From the NCBI RefSeq assembly GCF_000224005.2, contig NZ_CP007031.1, positions 3,616,001-3,680,000 of the forward strand: 64,000 bases of DNA, in the 5' to 3' direction. Both the position numbers and the translations under genes were made by a program. The DNA is from Marichromatium purpuratum 984 (GTDB taxonomy: Bacteria; Pseudomonadota; Gammaproteobacteria; Chromatiales; Chromatiaceae). The notes under the pieces were generated by a model, which saw nothing but the letters and a program-made list of their open reading frames with translations, did no database searches and was not told where the DNA came from. Shown here piece by piece: positions 1 to 8,772 of this stretch (position 1 is the stretch's first letter; each line of letters opens with the position of its first letter).

Positions 1-351
1 ATCGCTCGTCCCGCCTGCGAGGCGGTGGCCAACGAGCTGCGCAAGCACGACCTCGAGACCGCGGTCGAACTCGACGAGGAACGTGACCGGGTGCGGCTGA
101 TGGTGATGCTCGGCGAAGAGGTCGACTTCATCTACGAGGTCCGCAGCCGCTCGCACATCAAGCCGGCCTTCATCCAACCCGAGTTCTCCGCCGAGGACGC
201 GCCCGAGGAGCAGCGCTATTACCGCGCCGAGATCCACCTCGGCGAGGGCGGACAGGACTACGACGTGATGGGCTGGTCGCGCGAGGCGGTGATCAACGAC
301 ATCATCAGCCAGTACCACAAGCACATGCACTTCCTGCACCTGCTGCGCTGA
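1..351 (+). CDS. betT: BetT-type choline/betaine transporter, C-terminal fragment
   Basis: This is the 3' end of a gene cut by the window edge; the reading frame is open from base 1, so the GTG at 25 is not a real start. About 116 residues remain. They resemble the cytoplasmic C-terminal regulatory tail of BetT, a BCCT-family sodium- or proton-coupled choline/betaine importer. Supporting stretches are an acidic strand followed by DFIYEV, then YYRAEIHLGEGGQDYDVMG, and a final helix ending HKHMHFLHLLR. In family members this tail follows the twelve membrane segments and senses osmolarity. No membrane segment is visible in the remaining part. A betaine importer fits a salt-exposed habitat. The family call rests on recall of the tail sequence, without an alignment. 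Confidence 0.75.
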   Translation: MARPACEAVANELRKHDLETAVELDEERDRVRLMVMLGEEVDFIYEVRSRSHIKPAFIQPEFSAEDAPEEQRYYRAEIHLGEGGQDYDVMGWSREAVINDIISQYHKHMHFLHLLR

Positions 352-360
352 CCCGCGCCG

Positions 361-381
361 CCGCCGGCCCACGGCCGGCGG
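361..381. terminator. GC-rich hairpin between convergent genes
   Basis: A perfect 9-bp stem (CCGCCGGCC / GGCCGGCGG) with a 3-nt CAC loop lies in the 35-bp gap between the BetT stop and the convergent LysR gene. There is no T-run on either side, so it is at best a weak or Rho-assisted bidirectional terminator. Confidence 0.4.
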
Positions 382-386
382 TCGGC

Positions 387-1289
387 CTACCCCACCTCGC
401 CCCCCTTGGCCGCAGCGAACAGCGCCCGGGTCAACGCCTCGACCGCCGGCCCGGCCGCGGCGCGGTCGGCGTGCACCAGGTACAGTGTCACTCGGTAACC
501 CGCCCCTTCCGCCAGTTCGAGTTCGCGCAGCACGCCACTGGCCAGGGCCTCGGCGACCCGCGCGCGCGGTATCCACGCGAACCCCAGCCCACGCCTCAGG
601 ATCGCGATCGCCGTCTCCAGCTGCGAGACGGTCCAGCGCACGTCCGCGCCCAACCAGCCACGGTCGATCTGCTGCTGGCCACTGTCGCGCACCACCACCT
701 GGCAGTGCTGGCGCAGGTCGGCAACCTCCAGGGCACGCCCCAACCGCCGCAGTGGATGATCGCAATGGGCGACGGCGACGAACTCGACCTCGACCAGCGT
801 CTCGCCGAGGAACCCCGGCGGCACCAGCGGGGTGATCGCCAGATCCACGCGACGCCGCAACAGCGCGTCGCTGGTCCCGGAGAGCACCGACTCGATCAGC
901 TCCACCCGGGTCTGTGGCGCCTCGGCGGCGAAGGCCGCGAGTGCCTCCAGCAACAACCCCGGGGGCGTCACCACGGCATCGAGCACGAGCCGCACCTCGG
1001 GCGCCCAGCCCTCGGCCAGGGTCGCGGCCAGGCGTTCGAGGCGGTGCGCCTCCTCGAGCAGGATCCGCGAGCGACGCAGCAACCGCTCGCCGGCGGCGGT
1101 CGGCAGGCTGCGCCGACCACGCTGTTCGAGCAACACCACCGGCAACCGCTCCTGCAAGCGCTTGATCCCGTAGCTGACCGCCGACTGGCTGCGTCCGAGC
1201 GCCTCGGCCGCCGCCTCGAAGCCACCGTGATCGACCACCGCCTGGAGCATGGCCCAGTGTTCGAGCGAGGTGCGTGGAGGCTTGGACAT
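387..1289 (-). CDS. LysR-family transcriptional regulator
   Basis: The product is about 300 residues, the usual LysR length. An N-terminal winged helix-turn-helix covers roughly residues 5-65 (FEAAAEALGRSQSAVSYGIK is the HTH). A two-lobe periplasmic-binding-protein-like effector domain follows (about 90-295), containing LDAVVTPPGLLLEALAAF and the RRRVDLAITP segment. The start was set at the ATG at 1289 (MSKPPRTSLEHW) because LysR proteins begin close to the HTH; an in-frame ATG at 1331 would add 14 residues, and neither has a strong ribosome site. The gene is divergent from azoR, the standard arrangement for a LysR protein that controls its neighbour and itself. Its effector is unknown; quinones or electrophiles would fit the azoR/pirin target, which is inference. 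Confidence 0.85.
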   Translation of the reverse strand: MSKPPRTSLEHWAMLQAVVDHGGFEAAAEALGRSQSAVSYGIKRLQERLPVVLLEQRGRRSLPTAAGERLLRRSRILLEEAHRLERLAATLAEGWAPEVRLVLDAVVTPPGLLLEALAAFAAEAPQTRVELIESVLSGTSDALLRRRVDLAITPLVPPGFLGETLVEVEFVAVAHCDHPLRRLGRALEVADLRQHCQVVVRDSGQQQIDRGWLGADVRWTVSQLETAIAILRRGLGFAWIPRARVAEALASGVLRELELAEGAGYRVTLYLVHADRAAAGPAVEALTRALFAAAKGGEVG

Positions 1290-1322
1290 GACTGATCTAA
1301 ATTCTTGATGGGAAAGCACCGA

Positions 1323-1332
1323 TATTCGCATA
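1323..1332. promoter_or_regulatory. possible LysR operator in the lysR/azoR divergent region
   Basis: A short dyad TAT-N4-ATA lies in the AT-richer gap between the two divergent genes, 72 bp upstream of azoR. LysR proteins favour interrupted AT-rich dyads at such positions. The match is short and unproven, and it would lie inside the gene if the upstream LysR start were used. Confidence 0.25.
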
Positions 1333-1404
1333 AAAGAAGACGAAATCTAGCCCTATCCTGAACTTACATCCTCACCTCATCCACCGACCGGAGCCGTACA
1401 CATC

Positions 1405-2019
1405 ATGAACAAAGTCCTTCACCTCGACAGTAGCCTGTTCGCCGCCCAAGGCGTCTCGACCACCCTCGGCGCACACTTCGTCGCCGCCCTGCGCGAGCAT
1501 CACCCGGCGCTGGAGGTCACCCACCACGATCTCGCCGCCACCCCACTGCCCGCGCTCGACACCGCCACCGTCTTCGCCTTCGGCACCCCGGCCGAGAACC
1601 GCGACGCCGACCAACAGGCCGCGGTCGCACGCTCCGACGCATTGATCGCCGAGCTACGCGAGGCCGATCTGCTGGTGATCGGCGCGCCGATGTATAACTT
1701 CGCCATCCCGGCGCAGCTCAAGACCTGGTTCGATCTCATCGCCCGCGCCGGCGAGACCTTCCGCTACACCGAGCAGGGACCGGTCGGACTGCTCGAGGGC
1801 AAGCGTGCAGTGGCCTTCCTCAGCCGTGGCGGCATCCATCGCAACCTCCCCGAGGACACAGTCGCGGCCTACCTGACGAGCATGCTGCCCTTCATCGGCA
1901 TCACCGACATCCACCTGGTCTACGCCGAGGGGCTCAACCTCGGCGACGAGGCCCGTGCCGCGAGCATCGCCCAGGCGACCGAGGAGACGCAGGCGCTGGC
2001 GGCCGAGCTGGCGGGCTGA
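1405..2019 (+). CDS. azoR: FMN-dependent NADH-azoreductase / quinone reductase
   Basis: At 204 residues this matches the AzoR (AcpD) flavodoxin-like fold, a homodimeric cytosolic enzyme that reduces azo compounds and quinones with two electrons from NADH using FMN. Visible landmarks are the N-terminal strand and phosphate loop LHLDSSLFAAQGVSTTL, the FMN-contacting APMYNFAIPAQLKTWFDLI around residues 94-112, and SRGGIH near residue 140. In E. coli AzoR protects against thiol-reactive quinones. The gene is divergent from a LysR regulator and followed 3 bp later by a pirin gene. Pirins are often quercetinases, so the pair looks like a small quinone/flavonoid stress unit under that regulator; the link is inferred from layout. 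Confidence 0.9.
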   Translation: MNKVLHLDSSLFAAQGVSTTLGAHFVAALREHHPALEVTHHDLAATPLPALDTATVFAFGTPAENRDADQQAAVARSDALIAELREADLLVIGAPMYNFAIPAQLKTWFDLIARAGETFRYTEQGPVGLLEGKRAVAFLSRGGIHRNLPEDTVAAYLTSMLPFIGITDIHLVYAEGLNLGDEARAASIAQATEETQALAAELAG

Positions 2020-2022
2020 GCG

Positions 2023-2871
2023 ATGGACGACGCGCGCCCACGCCGAGTGCTCGCCGCGTGCCCGGCCTCGGACGGGGCCGGGGTGCGGCTGCGGCGCATC
2101 CTCGCCCGCGAGGGGATGGGCGCACTCGATCCATTGCTGCTGCTCGACGACTTCGTCGTCACCGATCGTCGAGGCAGCCCGCCGGGATTCCCCGACCATC
2201 CGCACCGAGGCTTTGAGACCCTGACGCTGATGCTCGACGGGGCCATGGCCCACGCCGACCATCTCGGCAACCGCGACCTGGTCGAGACCGGCGAGGTCGC
2301 CTGGATGCGCGCCGGACGCGGCGTCATCCATGCCGAGCAGCCGGTGCCGCGCGACGGCCGGGCACATGGGCTGCAGCTCTGGCTCAACCTACCGGCGCGG
2401 GACAAGCTCGGCGACCCCGCCTATCGGCGCATTCCCGCCGTGCGGATCCCTCGGCTCGACCCCGCCCCAGGCTGTCGGATACGGCTGATCGCCGGCGATC
2501 TGGAAATCGTCGGCACACCGACGCGCGGCCCGCTCACCGAGGCGGCGAGCGCCCCCCTGCTGCTCGATCTCGCACTCGCCCCAGGGAGCGAGATCGAGCT
2601 GCCGACGACCCCGGGCTGGCGCCACCTGCTCTACGTCCATCAAGGCGCGATCGTGATCGCTGACCACCGCATCGGACGTCACCAACTCGCCGAATTCGAC
2701 GATGCCGGAAGGCTGCGACTGGGCGCCGCGACGCAGGGCGCGGGCGCACTCCTGATCGCCGCCCGACCGCTCGCCGAGCCGGTCGTCCACTACGGCCCCT
2801 TCGTGATGAACACCCAGGCCGAGATCGACCAGGCGATCGCCGACTACGAAGCCGGTCGGCTGACCGACTGA
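2023..2871 (+). CDS. pirin-family bicupin protein
   Basis: The 282-residue product has the pirin layout of two cupin domains. The N-terminal cupin carries the metal ligands: PDHPHRGFETLTLMLDG (two His) with a later His in GRGVIHAEQP, including the family Glu. It is followed by LQLWLNLPARDK, typical of pirins. Family members bind Fe(II) and act as quercetin dioxygenases or redox-responsive cofactors. The start is the ATG 3 bp after the azoR stop, implying one transcript. The C-terminal part ends with a segment reading PVVHYGPFVMNTQAEIDQAI, a typical pirin tail. The substrate cannot be told from sequence. Confidence 0.9.
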   Translation: MDDARPRRVLAACPASDGAGVRLRRILAREGMGALDPLLLLDDFVVTDRRGSPPGFPDHPHRGFETLTLMLDGAMAHADHLGNRDLVETGEVAWMRAGRGVIHAEQPVPRDGRAHGLQLWLNLPARDKLGDPAYRRIPAVRIPRLDPAPGCRIRLIAGDLEIVGTPTRGPLTEAASAPLLLDLALAPGSEIELPTTPGWRHLLYVHQGAIVIADHRIGRHQLAEFDDAGRLRLGAATQGAGALLIAARPLAEPVVHYGPFVMNTQAEIDQAIADYEAGRLTD

Positions 2872-2877
2872 GCGCGC

Positions 2878-3318
2878 TCAGTCATCGCCGTCGTCGACAC
2901 AGGACGGTCGCGGCGGATCCCAGTCCGACGCCCTCCCCTCGCCACGCCCGTAGAGCGCGCGCAGGGTCTCGATCATCTCGTCGAAGCGGGTGTCGAACAG
3001 CACCTCCACCCGCTCGGTCGGATAGAGCCGGATCGAGCGCCCCTCGCGGCGCATCTCGATATAACCGTCGGCGGCGATGCGCCTGAGCTTGCGGTGCACG
3101 GTGGCGAGGCTCAGGTCGAGACAGGTGCTCAACGAGGAGATGTCGTGGGGACGGCCCTCGAGCCGCGCCTGGATCACGGTACGGATCATCAGGCTCGAGA
3201 GCGGATCGCCCCACATCCCGCTCTCGATGGCATAGAAGCGGTTCAGGCACTCGATGATCGCCCGGCGGACCTGGTCGACCGGATCGACGGGGACGGAAGG
3301 GGAGGGATCGGCGGGCAT
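2878..3318 (-). CDS. small winged-helix transcriptional regulator
   Basis: This 146-residue protein contains a MarR/ArsR-like winged helix. A helix region (PLSSLMIRTVIQARLEG) precedes the HTH ISSLSTCLDLSLATVHRKLRRI and a wing reading GYIEMRREGRSIRLYPTERV. No metal-binding cysteine pair is evident; the only cysteines are scattered, one near residue 24, one in the HTH and one near the C-terminus. The gene is convergent with the pirin gene and divergent from the SQR-like gene, whose start lies about 260 bp away. A perfect 15-bp palindrome overlaps the region just before its start, suggesting autoregulation. A role as a sulfur-responsive switch for the flavoprotein next door is plausible from layout only. 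Confidence 0.7.
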   Translation of the reverse strand: MPADPSPSVPVDPVDQVRRAIIECLNRFYAIESGMWGDPLSSLMIRTVIQARLEGRPHDISSLSTCLDLSLATVHRKLRRIAADGYIEMRREGRSIRLYPTERVEVLFDTRFDEMIETLRALYGRGEGRASDWDPPRPSCVDDGDD

Positions 3319-3328
3319 GACAGGGACC

Positions 3329-3343
3329 TTTTCAGATTGAAAA
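3329..3343. promoter_or_regulatory. 15-bp palindrome, candidate operator of the adjacent regulator
   Basis: TTTTCA-GAT-TGAAAA is a perfect 6-bp inverted repeat with a 3-bp spacer. It sits 11 bp upstream of the winged-helix gene start, abutting its AAGG ribosome-binding sequence. It is 238 bp before the SQR-like start. The size and symmetry fit a homodimeric winged-helix repressor. Confidence 0.45.
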
Positions 3344-3580
3344 ACTCGGTTATTCCCTTTTCCCCAGCGGCCAAGTACCGTGGATCACGACACCATGAGG
3401 GACCGAGTCGACCCGCCGCGGCTGTTCGCGAACCAGCCGCCCGGGCGGCCCCGCATGGCACTGAAGCGCGCCCGGGAACGGGACGCGCACGGGATCGGCA
3501 ACCGCCCGGGAGGCGGCGCCGGGCGAGCACCCCGGCCACCGGCCCGTCCGACTCAGGTTCGCGGTACGAGACGAGGGTGG

Positions 3581-4774
3581 ATGATGAAAAAGCGCATCGT
3601 CATCGTCGGTGGCGGCATCGGTGGCACCATGACCGCCAACAACATGGTCTCCAAGCTCGGCGTCGAGATCCGGCGCAACCAGGTCGAGGTGATGTTGATC
3701 TCCAACTCACCCTGGCACTACTACAAGCCGGCCTTCATGTACGTCGCCTTCGACATGTACCACAAGGCCGAATTACGCCGCAAACAGGCCACCTTGCTGC
3801 GCCCCGAGGTGCGCTTCGTGGTCGACGAGGTGGAGGCCTTCGAGTTCTCCGCCAGCCGTCTGCACACCCGCAGCGGCGCCCACTACGACTACGATTATCT
3901 GGTCGTCTCCACCGGCTGCCTGCCCGCGCCCGAGCGCATCGAGGGGCTGGCCGAGGCCGGTGACCACTTCTACCAGTTCGAACCGGCCCGGCGCCTAGCG
4001 CAGAAGCTGCGCACCATCGAGCGCGGGCGCATCTTCATCACCGTCACCTTCCCCAAGACCCCGGACGTCCCCCACCAGTGCGGGATCGCGCCGATCGAGA
4101 CCACACTGATGGTCGACGAGCTGCTGCGCCGGCGCGGCGTACGCGACCGCGTCGAGATCCTCTACACCTATCCCAGCGTCTCGCAGCTGTTGCGCAACTG
4201 TCTGTTCATGCAGAAGCAGACCTGCGAGGTCCTGCCGCAGATCTTCAGCGACCGCGACATCCACTTCAAACGTGGCTTCACCCTCGAACGCGTCGACCCC
4301 GATGCCCGCGTCGCCCACTCCAGCGAGGGCGACAGCGAGGACTTCGACATCTTGATGTCGACTCCGCCGATCCGCGCCGTCGACGCGGTGATCAACTCCG
4401 GCGTCTCCGAGGCCGCCGAGGACGAGGGCTGGCTGCCGACCAACCGTCGCAGCCTGCAGCTCAAGGGCCATCCCAACGTCTACTGCATGGGCGACACCGT
4501 CGACCTGCCGATCTCCAAGGCCGGCGGCTCCTGTCACAACCAGTCGCCGGTGATCATCGACAACATCGCCTTCGACCTGCGCCAGGGCGCCACCCCGGCG
4601 GTCTACGACGGTCGCGTCCAGGCGATCGCGCAGATGGGGCTCGAGGCCGGGATGCCGCTCTGGTACGACTACGACCAGGACGTCCAACCGCCCCCCCCGA
4701 CCAAGGTCGGCGGGCTGATGCGCAAGACCTTCAACCGTGGCGTCTACTGGGCCACGGCACGCGGTCTGGTGTAG
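3581..4774 (+). CDS. sulfide:quinone oxidoreductase-type flavoprotein
   Basis: The 397-residue product begins with an FAD-binding Rossmann fold (IVIVGGGIGGTMTANN, residues 6-21), followed by WHYYKPAFMYVAF, typical of SQR-like proteins. A second glycine/aspartate element reads VYCMGDTVDLP near residue 305. Three cysteines at about 113 (VVSTGC), 167 (HQCGIAPIE) and 318 (GGSCHNQ) mirror the three-cysteine pattern of sulfide:quinone oxidoreductases, where two carry the polysulfide bridge. Such enzymes oxidise sulfide at the membrane surface and reduce quinone. The start is the first of two tandem ATGs at 3581, with a GAGG stretch upstream; an in-frame extension to 3380 reads as low-complexity sequence and is rejected. 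The C-terminus is arginine-rich and amphipathic, as expected for monotopic attachment. The SQR subtype is not resolved and the substrate could be another sulfur compound. Confidence 0.75.
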   Translation: MMKKRIVIVGGGIGGTMTANNMVSKLGVEIRRNQVEVMLISNSPWHYYKPAFMYVAFDMYHKAELRRKQATLLRPEVRFVVDEVEAFEFSASRLHTRSGAHYDYDYLVVSTGCLPAPERIEGLAEAGDHFYQFEPARRLAQKLRTIERGRIFITVTFPKTPDVPHQCGIAPIETTLMVDELLRRRGVRDRVEILYTYPSVSQLLRNCLFMQKQTCEVLPQIFSDRDIHFKRGFTLERVDPDARVAHSSEGDSEDFDILMSTPPIRAVDAVINSGVSEAAEDEGWLPTNRRSLQLKGHPNVYCMGDTVDLPISKAGGSCHNQSPVIIDNIAFDLRQGATPAVYDGRVQAIAQMGLEAGMPLWYDYDQDVQPPPPTKVGGLMRKTFNRGVYWATARGLV

Positions 4775-4793
4775 TGGAGAGGAGGACTCGATC

Positions 4794-5207
4794 ATGCTGA
4801 CCGCCACCAAACCCCAGGACGCCGCAGCGGTGCTCGCCGACCCCGACACCGCCGAGGGGCTGCGCGACCTCGCCGAACATCTGACCCCACTGCTGCAGGG
4901 GCGGCGCCTGCACAATGTCGTCGACCTGCTCTCGGCCACCTCCGACTTCATCGACATGGCCGACGACCAGCTCACCCAGAAGCTCGCCAAGGCCTTCGAG
5001 GAGGTGGTGTGGGCCGGTTGGTCGGCCGGCAACGCGCTGCGCAGCGCCTCGGCCACCGCCGCCGACAGCGAGCCGCCGACCCTGTGGCAGCTCTCGCGCC
5101 AGCTCAACGACCCCGAGGTCAGGCGCGGGCTGTTCTTCGTCATCCAGCTGCTCGGTGCCGTTGGCCGCCAGGTCGCGCTCGAGGCCGAGATCCCCGAGGA
5201 CGACTGA
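4794..5207 (+). CDS. DUF1641 family protein
   Basis: This 137-residue, mostly helical protein starts 19 bp after the flavoprotein, at an ATG preceded by a strong GGAGAGGAGGA ribosome site. Features consistent with DUF1641 are LHNVVDLLSATSDFIDMADD in the centre and the C-terminal EVRRGLFFVIQLLGAVGRQ. DUF1641 genes commonly follow SQR-like or NAD(P)/FAD oxidoreductase genes, so it is probably a partner, chaperone or membrane-association subunit of the flavoprotein. No cofactor motif or cysteine pair is visible. Its biochemical function is unknown. Confidence 0.75.
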   Translation: MLTATKPQDAAAVLADPDTAEGLRDLAEHLTPLLQGRRLHNVVDLLSATSDFIDMADDQLTQKLAKAFEEVVWAGWSAGNALRSASATAADSEPPTLWQLSRQLNDPEVRRGLFFVIQLLGAVGRQVALEAEIPEDD

Positions 5208-5300
5208 CCGGGCCGCGCCATGGCGCGCGCGCATCCGCCTGCCTAGACTCGGGTGGAAGGCCACCGCCTCCCACCCGACTCGGTACGCGAGGATCGCACC

Positions 5301-8300
5301 ATGGATCAGTCGCCACGGCCCACCGCCACCACCCAGCTGCAAGCGCTGGTCGCGCTCAACACACTCGTCGCCGGCGGCATGCTGGCACTGCTGCACCGCG
5401 CGCTCTCACCAACCGAGGTCATACCGCTCGCCAAGCCCCTGGTGTGGATGCTGCTGCTCGCGCCCCCGGCGCTGCTCAGCAGCGCGATCGGCGGCTGGAT
5501 CGACCGCCGGGGCACCACGCTGCCACTGCGCCTAGCCGCCTGGGGGCAGGTGCTGCTGATCGCGTTGCTCGCCGCACTCCAGTGGCTCGGCTGGCCGGGC
5601 ACGCCCTGGCTCGCGGCGCTGCTGCTCGGCACCCAGCTCGCCCTCTTCGCCCCGGCGGTGGTGGTGCGGCTCCAGGCGATCACCGGCAAGCACCGGCTCG
5701 GCGTGGCCAACGCCCAGTTGCTCGGCGCGCTCGGGCTGGGGCTGCTCGCCGGCTGGTCGTTGCTGCTCGTCACCCCCACGGGCGCGGACCTGGCGACACG
5801 ACTGCGCCAGCTGCTCCCCGCGCTCGTCCCGCTGGCGCTGGCCGCGCTCGCCCAGCTCGCGCTGACGCGCCGGCTGGCGCACGCGCCGACGCCAAGACAG
5901 ACGGCCACGCCCACGACCCTCATCGCCGAGATCCGGGCGTTGCGCGCCAACCCGGTGATCTGGCGCTCGCTGATCGGCCTCACCCTGTTCTGGGCGATCG
6001 CCGCCGGGCTGCTGTTCGGTCTCCCCGCCGCGCTCGACGAGCGTCCACTGCCCCTGCTGTGGCCGCTGGCCGCCGGACTCGTCGGCCTCGTGCTCGGCGC
6101 ACTGCTCGCCGCGCGGCTCTCGCGCGATCACATCGAGAGCGCGCTCGCCTCCTTCGGCGCCATCGGCGTCGCCGTCTCGCTGCTGCTGCTGCCCGGGCTC
6201 TCCGGCGGCGCCCAGGTGCTCGCCCTTGCCGCCTTCGGGCTCGCCGGCGCACTCTTCCTGGTGCCGTTGCAGGCGTTGATCCAGTTCCATGTCACCGCCC
6301 GCCACGGCAGCGCCCTGGGGTGCGCCCAGGCGCTCTCGCGCGCCGGGGTGCTCGGCGGCACGCTGGCGGTGGCCGCCGCGCTCGCACTCGGCGTCGCCCC
6401 GGGCGCGCTGCTCGGGGTGCTGGCGCTGACCGCCCTGCTCGGTGCCGGCTACACCCTCTATCACCTGCCACAGTCGCTCGCCCGCTTCGTCGCCGGTCGG
6501 CTGCTCGCCACCCGCTATCGCCTCGCGGTGATCGGGGTCGAGCAGCTGCCGCCGCTCGGCGGCGTGCTGCTGCTCGGCAACCACGTCAGCTGGATCGACT
6601 GGGCGGTGGTGCAGATGGCCGCACCGCGCCCGGTGCGCTTCGTCATGGAGCGCGGGCTCTACGAGCGCTGGTACCTGCGTCACCTGCTCGATTTCTTCGG
6701 GGTGATCCCGATCTCGGGCGGCGCCAGCCGCGAGGCCACCGCGCGGGTGACCCGGCTGCTCGAGGCCGGCGAGGTGGTCTGTCTGTTCCCCGAGGGCACG
6801 TTGAGCAAGAACGGCCAGCTCTCGGCCTTCAAGCGCGGCTTCGAGCGCGCCGCCAGCGCCACCACCGGCGCGGTGATCGTGCCCTTCTATCTGCGCGGGC
6901 TCTGGGGCAGCCGCTTCTCGCACGCCAGCGACCAGCTCAAGGCCAACCGCCGGGTCGGGCGCACCCGCGACCTGGTGGTCGCCTTCGGCGCCCCGATGGC
7001 GCGCGAGAGCAGCGCCGAGCAGGTCAAGCAGGCGGTGTTCGAACTCTCGGTGAGTTCCTGGCAGCGCCATGTCGAGCAGCTGCCGAGCCTGCCCGAGGCC
7101 TGGCTGGAGGCCAATCGGCGCACCCCGGCGCGGGTCTGTCTGGCCGATGCCGAGGGCACCAGTCTGGGTCAGCCCCGGCTCGCCGGCGCGGCGCTCGCCT
7201 TCGCCCTGGAGGTCCGCGCCCGTTGCCCCGGGCCGCGGGTCGGCATCCTGCTGCCGGCGAGCGTCGGCGCCGCGCTCGCCAACCTCGCCGCGCTGCTCGC
7301 CGGCAAGACGGTGGTCAACCTCAACTACACCACCGGGCCCGAGGTGCTGCGCCAGTCGATCGCCCGCGCCGACTGCGGCGTGGTGCTGACCTCGAGGCGC
7401 TTTCGCGCGCGGCTCGCGCAGCGTGGCATCGATCTCGACGCGGCACTCGACGGGGTCGAGGCGGTGGCGCTGGAGGACCTGCGCGGGCGGATCGGTCGGG
7501 TACGGCCACTGCTGCTGATCGTCCTCGCCCGGCTGCTGCCGCCGCGCTGGCTGCTGCGCGCGCTCGGCGCCCGGCTCGATGCCGACGAGACCGCGGCGAT
7601 CCTGTTTTCCAGCGGCAGCGAGGGCCTGCCCAAGGGGGTCGAGCTGACCCATCGCAACATCCTCGCCAACGTGCGCCAGATCGCCGACGTGCTCAACACC
7701 GAGCGCGACGACCTGATCCTCGCCAACCTGCCGCCCTTCCACGCCTTCGGGCTGACGGTCACCACCTTCCTGCCGCTGCTCGAGGGCATCCCCGTGGTCT
7801 GTCACCCCGACCCCACCGACGCGCTCGCCAACGCCCGCGCCATCGCCCGCTATCGCGCCACCGTGCTGTGCAGCACCTCGAGCTTCCTGCGGCTGTATCT
7901 GCGCCACCCGCGGGTACACCCGCTGATGCTGCAGTCGCTGCGGGTGGTGGTCGCCGGCGCCGAGCGGCTCGACCCGGAGGTGCGCAAGGCCTTCCTGCTG
8001 CGCTTCAACAAGCCGATCTACGAGGGCTATGGCGCCACCGAGACCACCCCGGTGGCCAGCGTCAACGTCCCCGACGCGCTCGAGACCGCCACCTGGAAGG
8101 TGCAGATCGGCTCGCGCCCGGGCAGCGTCGGCATGCCGTTGCCGGGCACCAGTTTCCGCATCGTCGACCCCGAGGACCTGCGCACCCTGCCCCCCGGCGA
8201 GGAGGGACTGATCCTGATCGGTGGGGTGCAGGTGATGAAGGGCTATCTCGACGATCCCGAGCGCACCGCCGCGGCGGTGATCACCCTCGACGGCATGCGC

Positions 8301-8705
8301 TGGTACCGCACCGGCGACAAGGGCCGGGTCGACGCCGACGGCTTCCTCACCATCGTCGAGCGCTACTCGCGCTTTGCCAAGATCGGCGGCGAGATGGTCG
8401 GGCTCGGTCATGTCGAGCAGCAGGTCAAGGCCGCGCTCGCCTGCCCCGAGCTCGACCTGGTGGCCACCACCCTGCCCGACCCGCGCAAGGGCGAGCGCAT
8501 CGTGCTGCTGGTCAGCGCCGTGCTCGAACTCGACCAACTGCGCGGTCAGCTGCGCACGGCGGGGATGACGCCGCTGGAGATGCCCGCCGAGATCCATCAG
8601 GTCGAGCGCATCCCCAGGCTCGGCAGCGGCAAGGTCGACTACGGCGCAAGCCGTCGGCTGGCGGCCGATCTCGCGACCTGCAAGACGCCGAAAGAATCGC
8701 TATAA
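5301..8705 (+). CDS. aas: Aas: lysophospholipid flippase-acyltransferase-acyl-ACP synthetase fusion
   Basis: At 1,134 residues this single protein fuses three activities. Residues about 10-400 form an MFS-like bundle of about twelve hydrophobic helices (LplT-like flippase). Residues about 410-600 are a PlsC acyltransferase with the H-x4-D box at His428/Asp433 (NHVSWID) and the FPEGTLSKNG motif. Residues about 620-1130 are an acyl-activating AMP-binding domain with SSGSEGLPKG near 770, YGATETTPV and a C-terminal TGDKGRVDADGFL. Together these would flip lysophosphatidylethanolamine inward and re-acylate it at position 2 with acyl-ACP. E. coli carries LplT separately, so the tripartite fusion is longer than E. 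coli Aas, but fusions are known elsewhere. The start is the ATG at 5301, preceded by GCGAGGA. Confidence 0.9.
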   Translation: MDQSPRPTATTQLQALVALNTLVAGGMLALLHRALSPTEVIPLAKPLVWMLLLAPPALLSSAIGGWIDRRGTTLPLRLAAWGQVLLIALLAALQWLGWPGTPWLAALLLGTQLALFAPAVVVRLQAITGKHRLGVANAQLLGALGLGLLAGWSLLLVTPTGADLATRLRQLLPALVPLALAALAQLALTRRLAHAPTPRQTATPTTLIAEIRALRANPVIWRSLIGLTLFWAIAAGLLFGLPAALDERPLPLLWPLAAGLVGLVLGALLAARLSRDHIESALASFGAIGVAVSLLLLPGLSGGAQVLALAAFGLAGALFLVPLQALIQFHVTARHGSALGCAQALSRAGVLGGTLAVAAALALGVAPGALLGVLALTALLGAGYTLYHLPQSLARFVAGRLLATRYRLAVIGVEQLPPLGGVLLLGNHVSWIDWAVVQMAAPRPVRFVMERGLYERWYLRHLLDFFGVIPISGGASREATARVTRLLEAGEVVCLFPEGTLSKNGQLSAFKRGFERAASATTGAVIVPFYLRGLWGSRFSHASDQLKANRRVGRTRDLVVAFGAPMARESSAEQVKQAVFELSVSSWQRHVEQLPSLPEAWLEANRRTPARVCLADAEGTSLGQPRLAGAALAFALEVRARCPGPRVGILLPASVGAALANLAALLAGKTVVNLNYTTGPEVLRQSIARADCGVVLTSRRFRARLAQRGIDLDAALDGVEAVALEDLRGRIGRVRPLLLIVLARLLPPRWLLRALGARLDADETAAILFSSGSEGLPKGVELTHRNILANVRQIADVLNTERDDLILANLPPFHAFGLTVTTFLPLLEGIPVVCHPDPTDALANARAIARYRATVLCSTSSFLRLYLRHPRVHPLMLQSLRVVVAGAERLDPEVRKAFLLRFNKPIYEGYGATETTPVASVNVPDALETATWKVQIGSRPGSVGMPLPGTSFRIVDPEDLRTLPPGEEGLILIGGVQVMKGYLDDPERTAAAVITLDGMRWYRTGDKGRVDADGFLTIVERYSRFAKIGGEMVGLGHVEQQVKAALACPELDLVATTLPDPRKGERIVLLVSAVLELDQLRGQLRTAGMTPLEMPAEIHQVERIPRLGSGKVDYGASRRLAADLATCKTPKESL

Positions 8706-8744
8706 ACACATGTTATAAAAGCAATAAAAACGAAATGGTCGGGA

Positions 8745-8772
8745 TTGAAAAAGACCGCCATCGGACTATGCT
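8745..8772 (+). promoter_or_regulatory. probable promoter of the small heat-shock gene
   Basis: TTGAAA at 8745-8750 and TATGCT at 8767-8772 are separated by 16 bp, in an AT-rich island right after the aas stop. Initiation would fall about 38 bp before the hsp20 start. The TTGAAA half also resembles the sigma-32 -35 element, but the -10 side does not show a clear CCCCAT run. Confidence 0.5.

Noticed and set aside
3380-3580. 67-residue N-terminal extension of the SQR-like protein
   Set aside because: Arg/Pro/Gly-rich sequence with no signal peptide; the FAD loop normally begins a few residues after the start, as with ATG 3581.
5532-8597. 1,021-residue minus-strand frame opposite aas
   Set aside because: Gly/Glu/Gln/His-rich low-complexity sequence typical of antisense frames in GC-rich genes; no motif.
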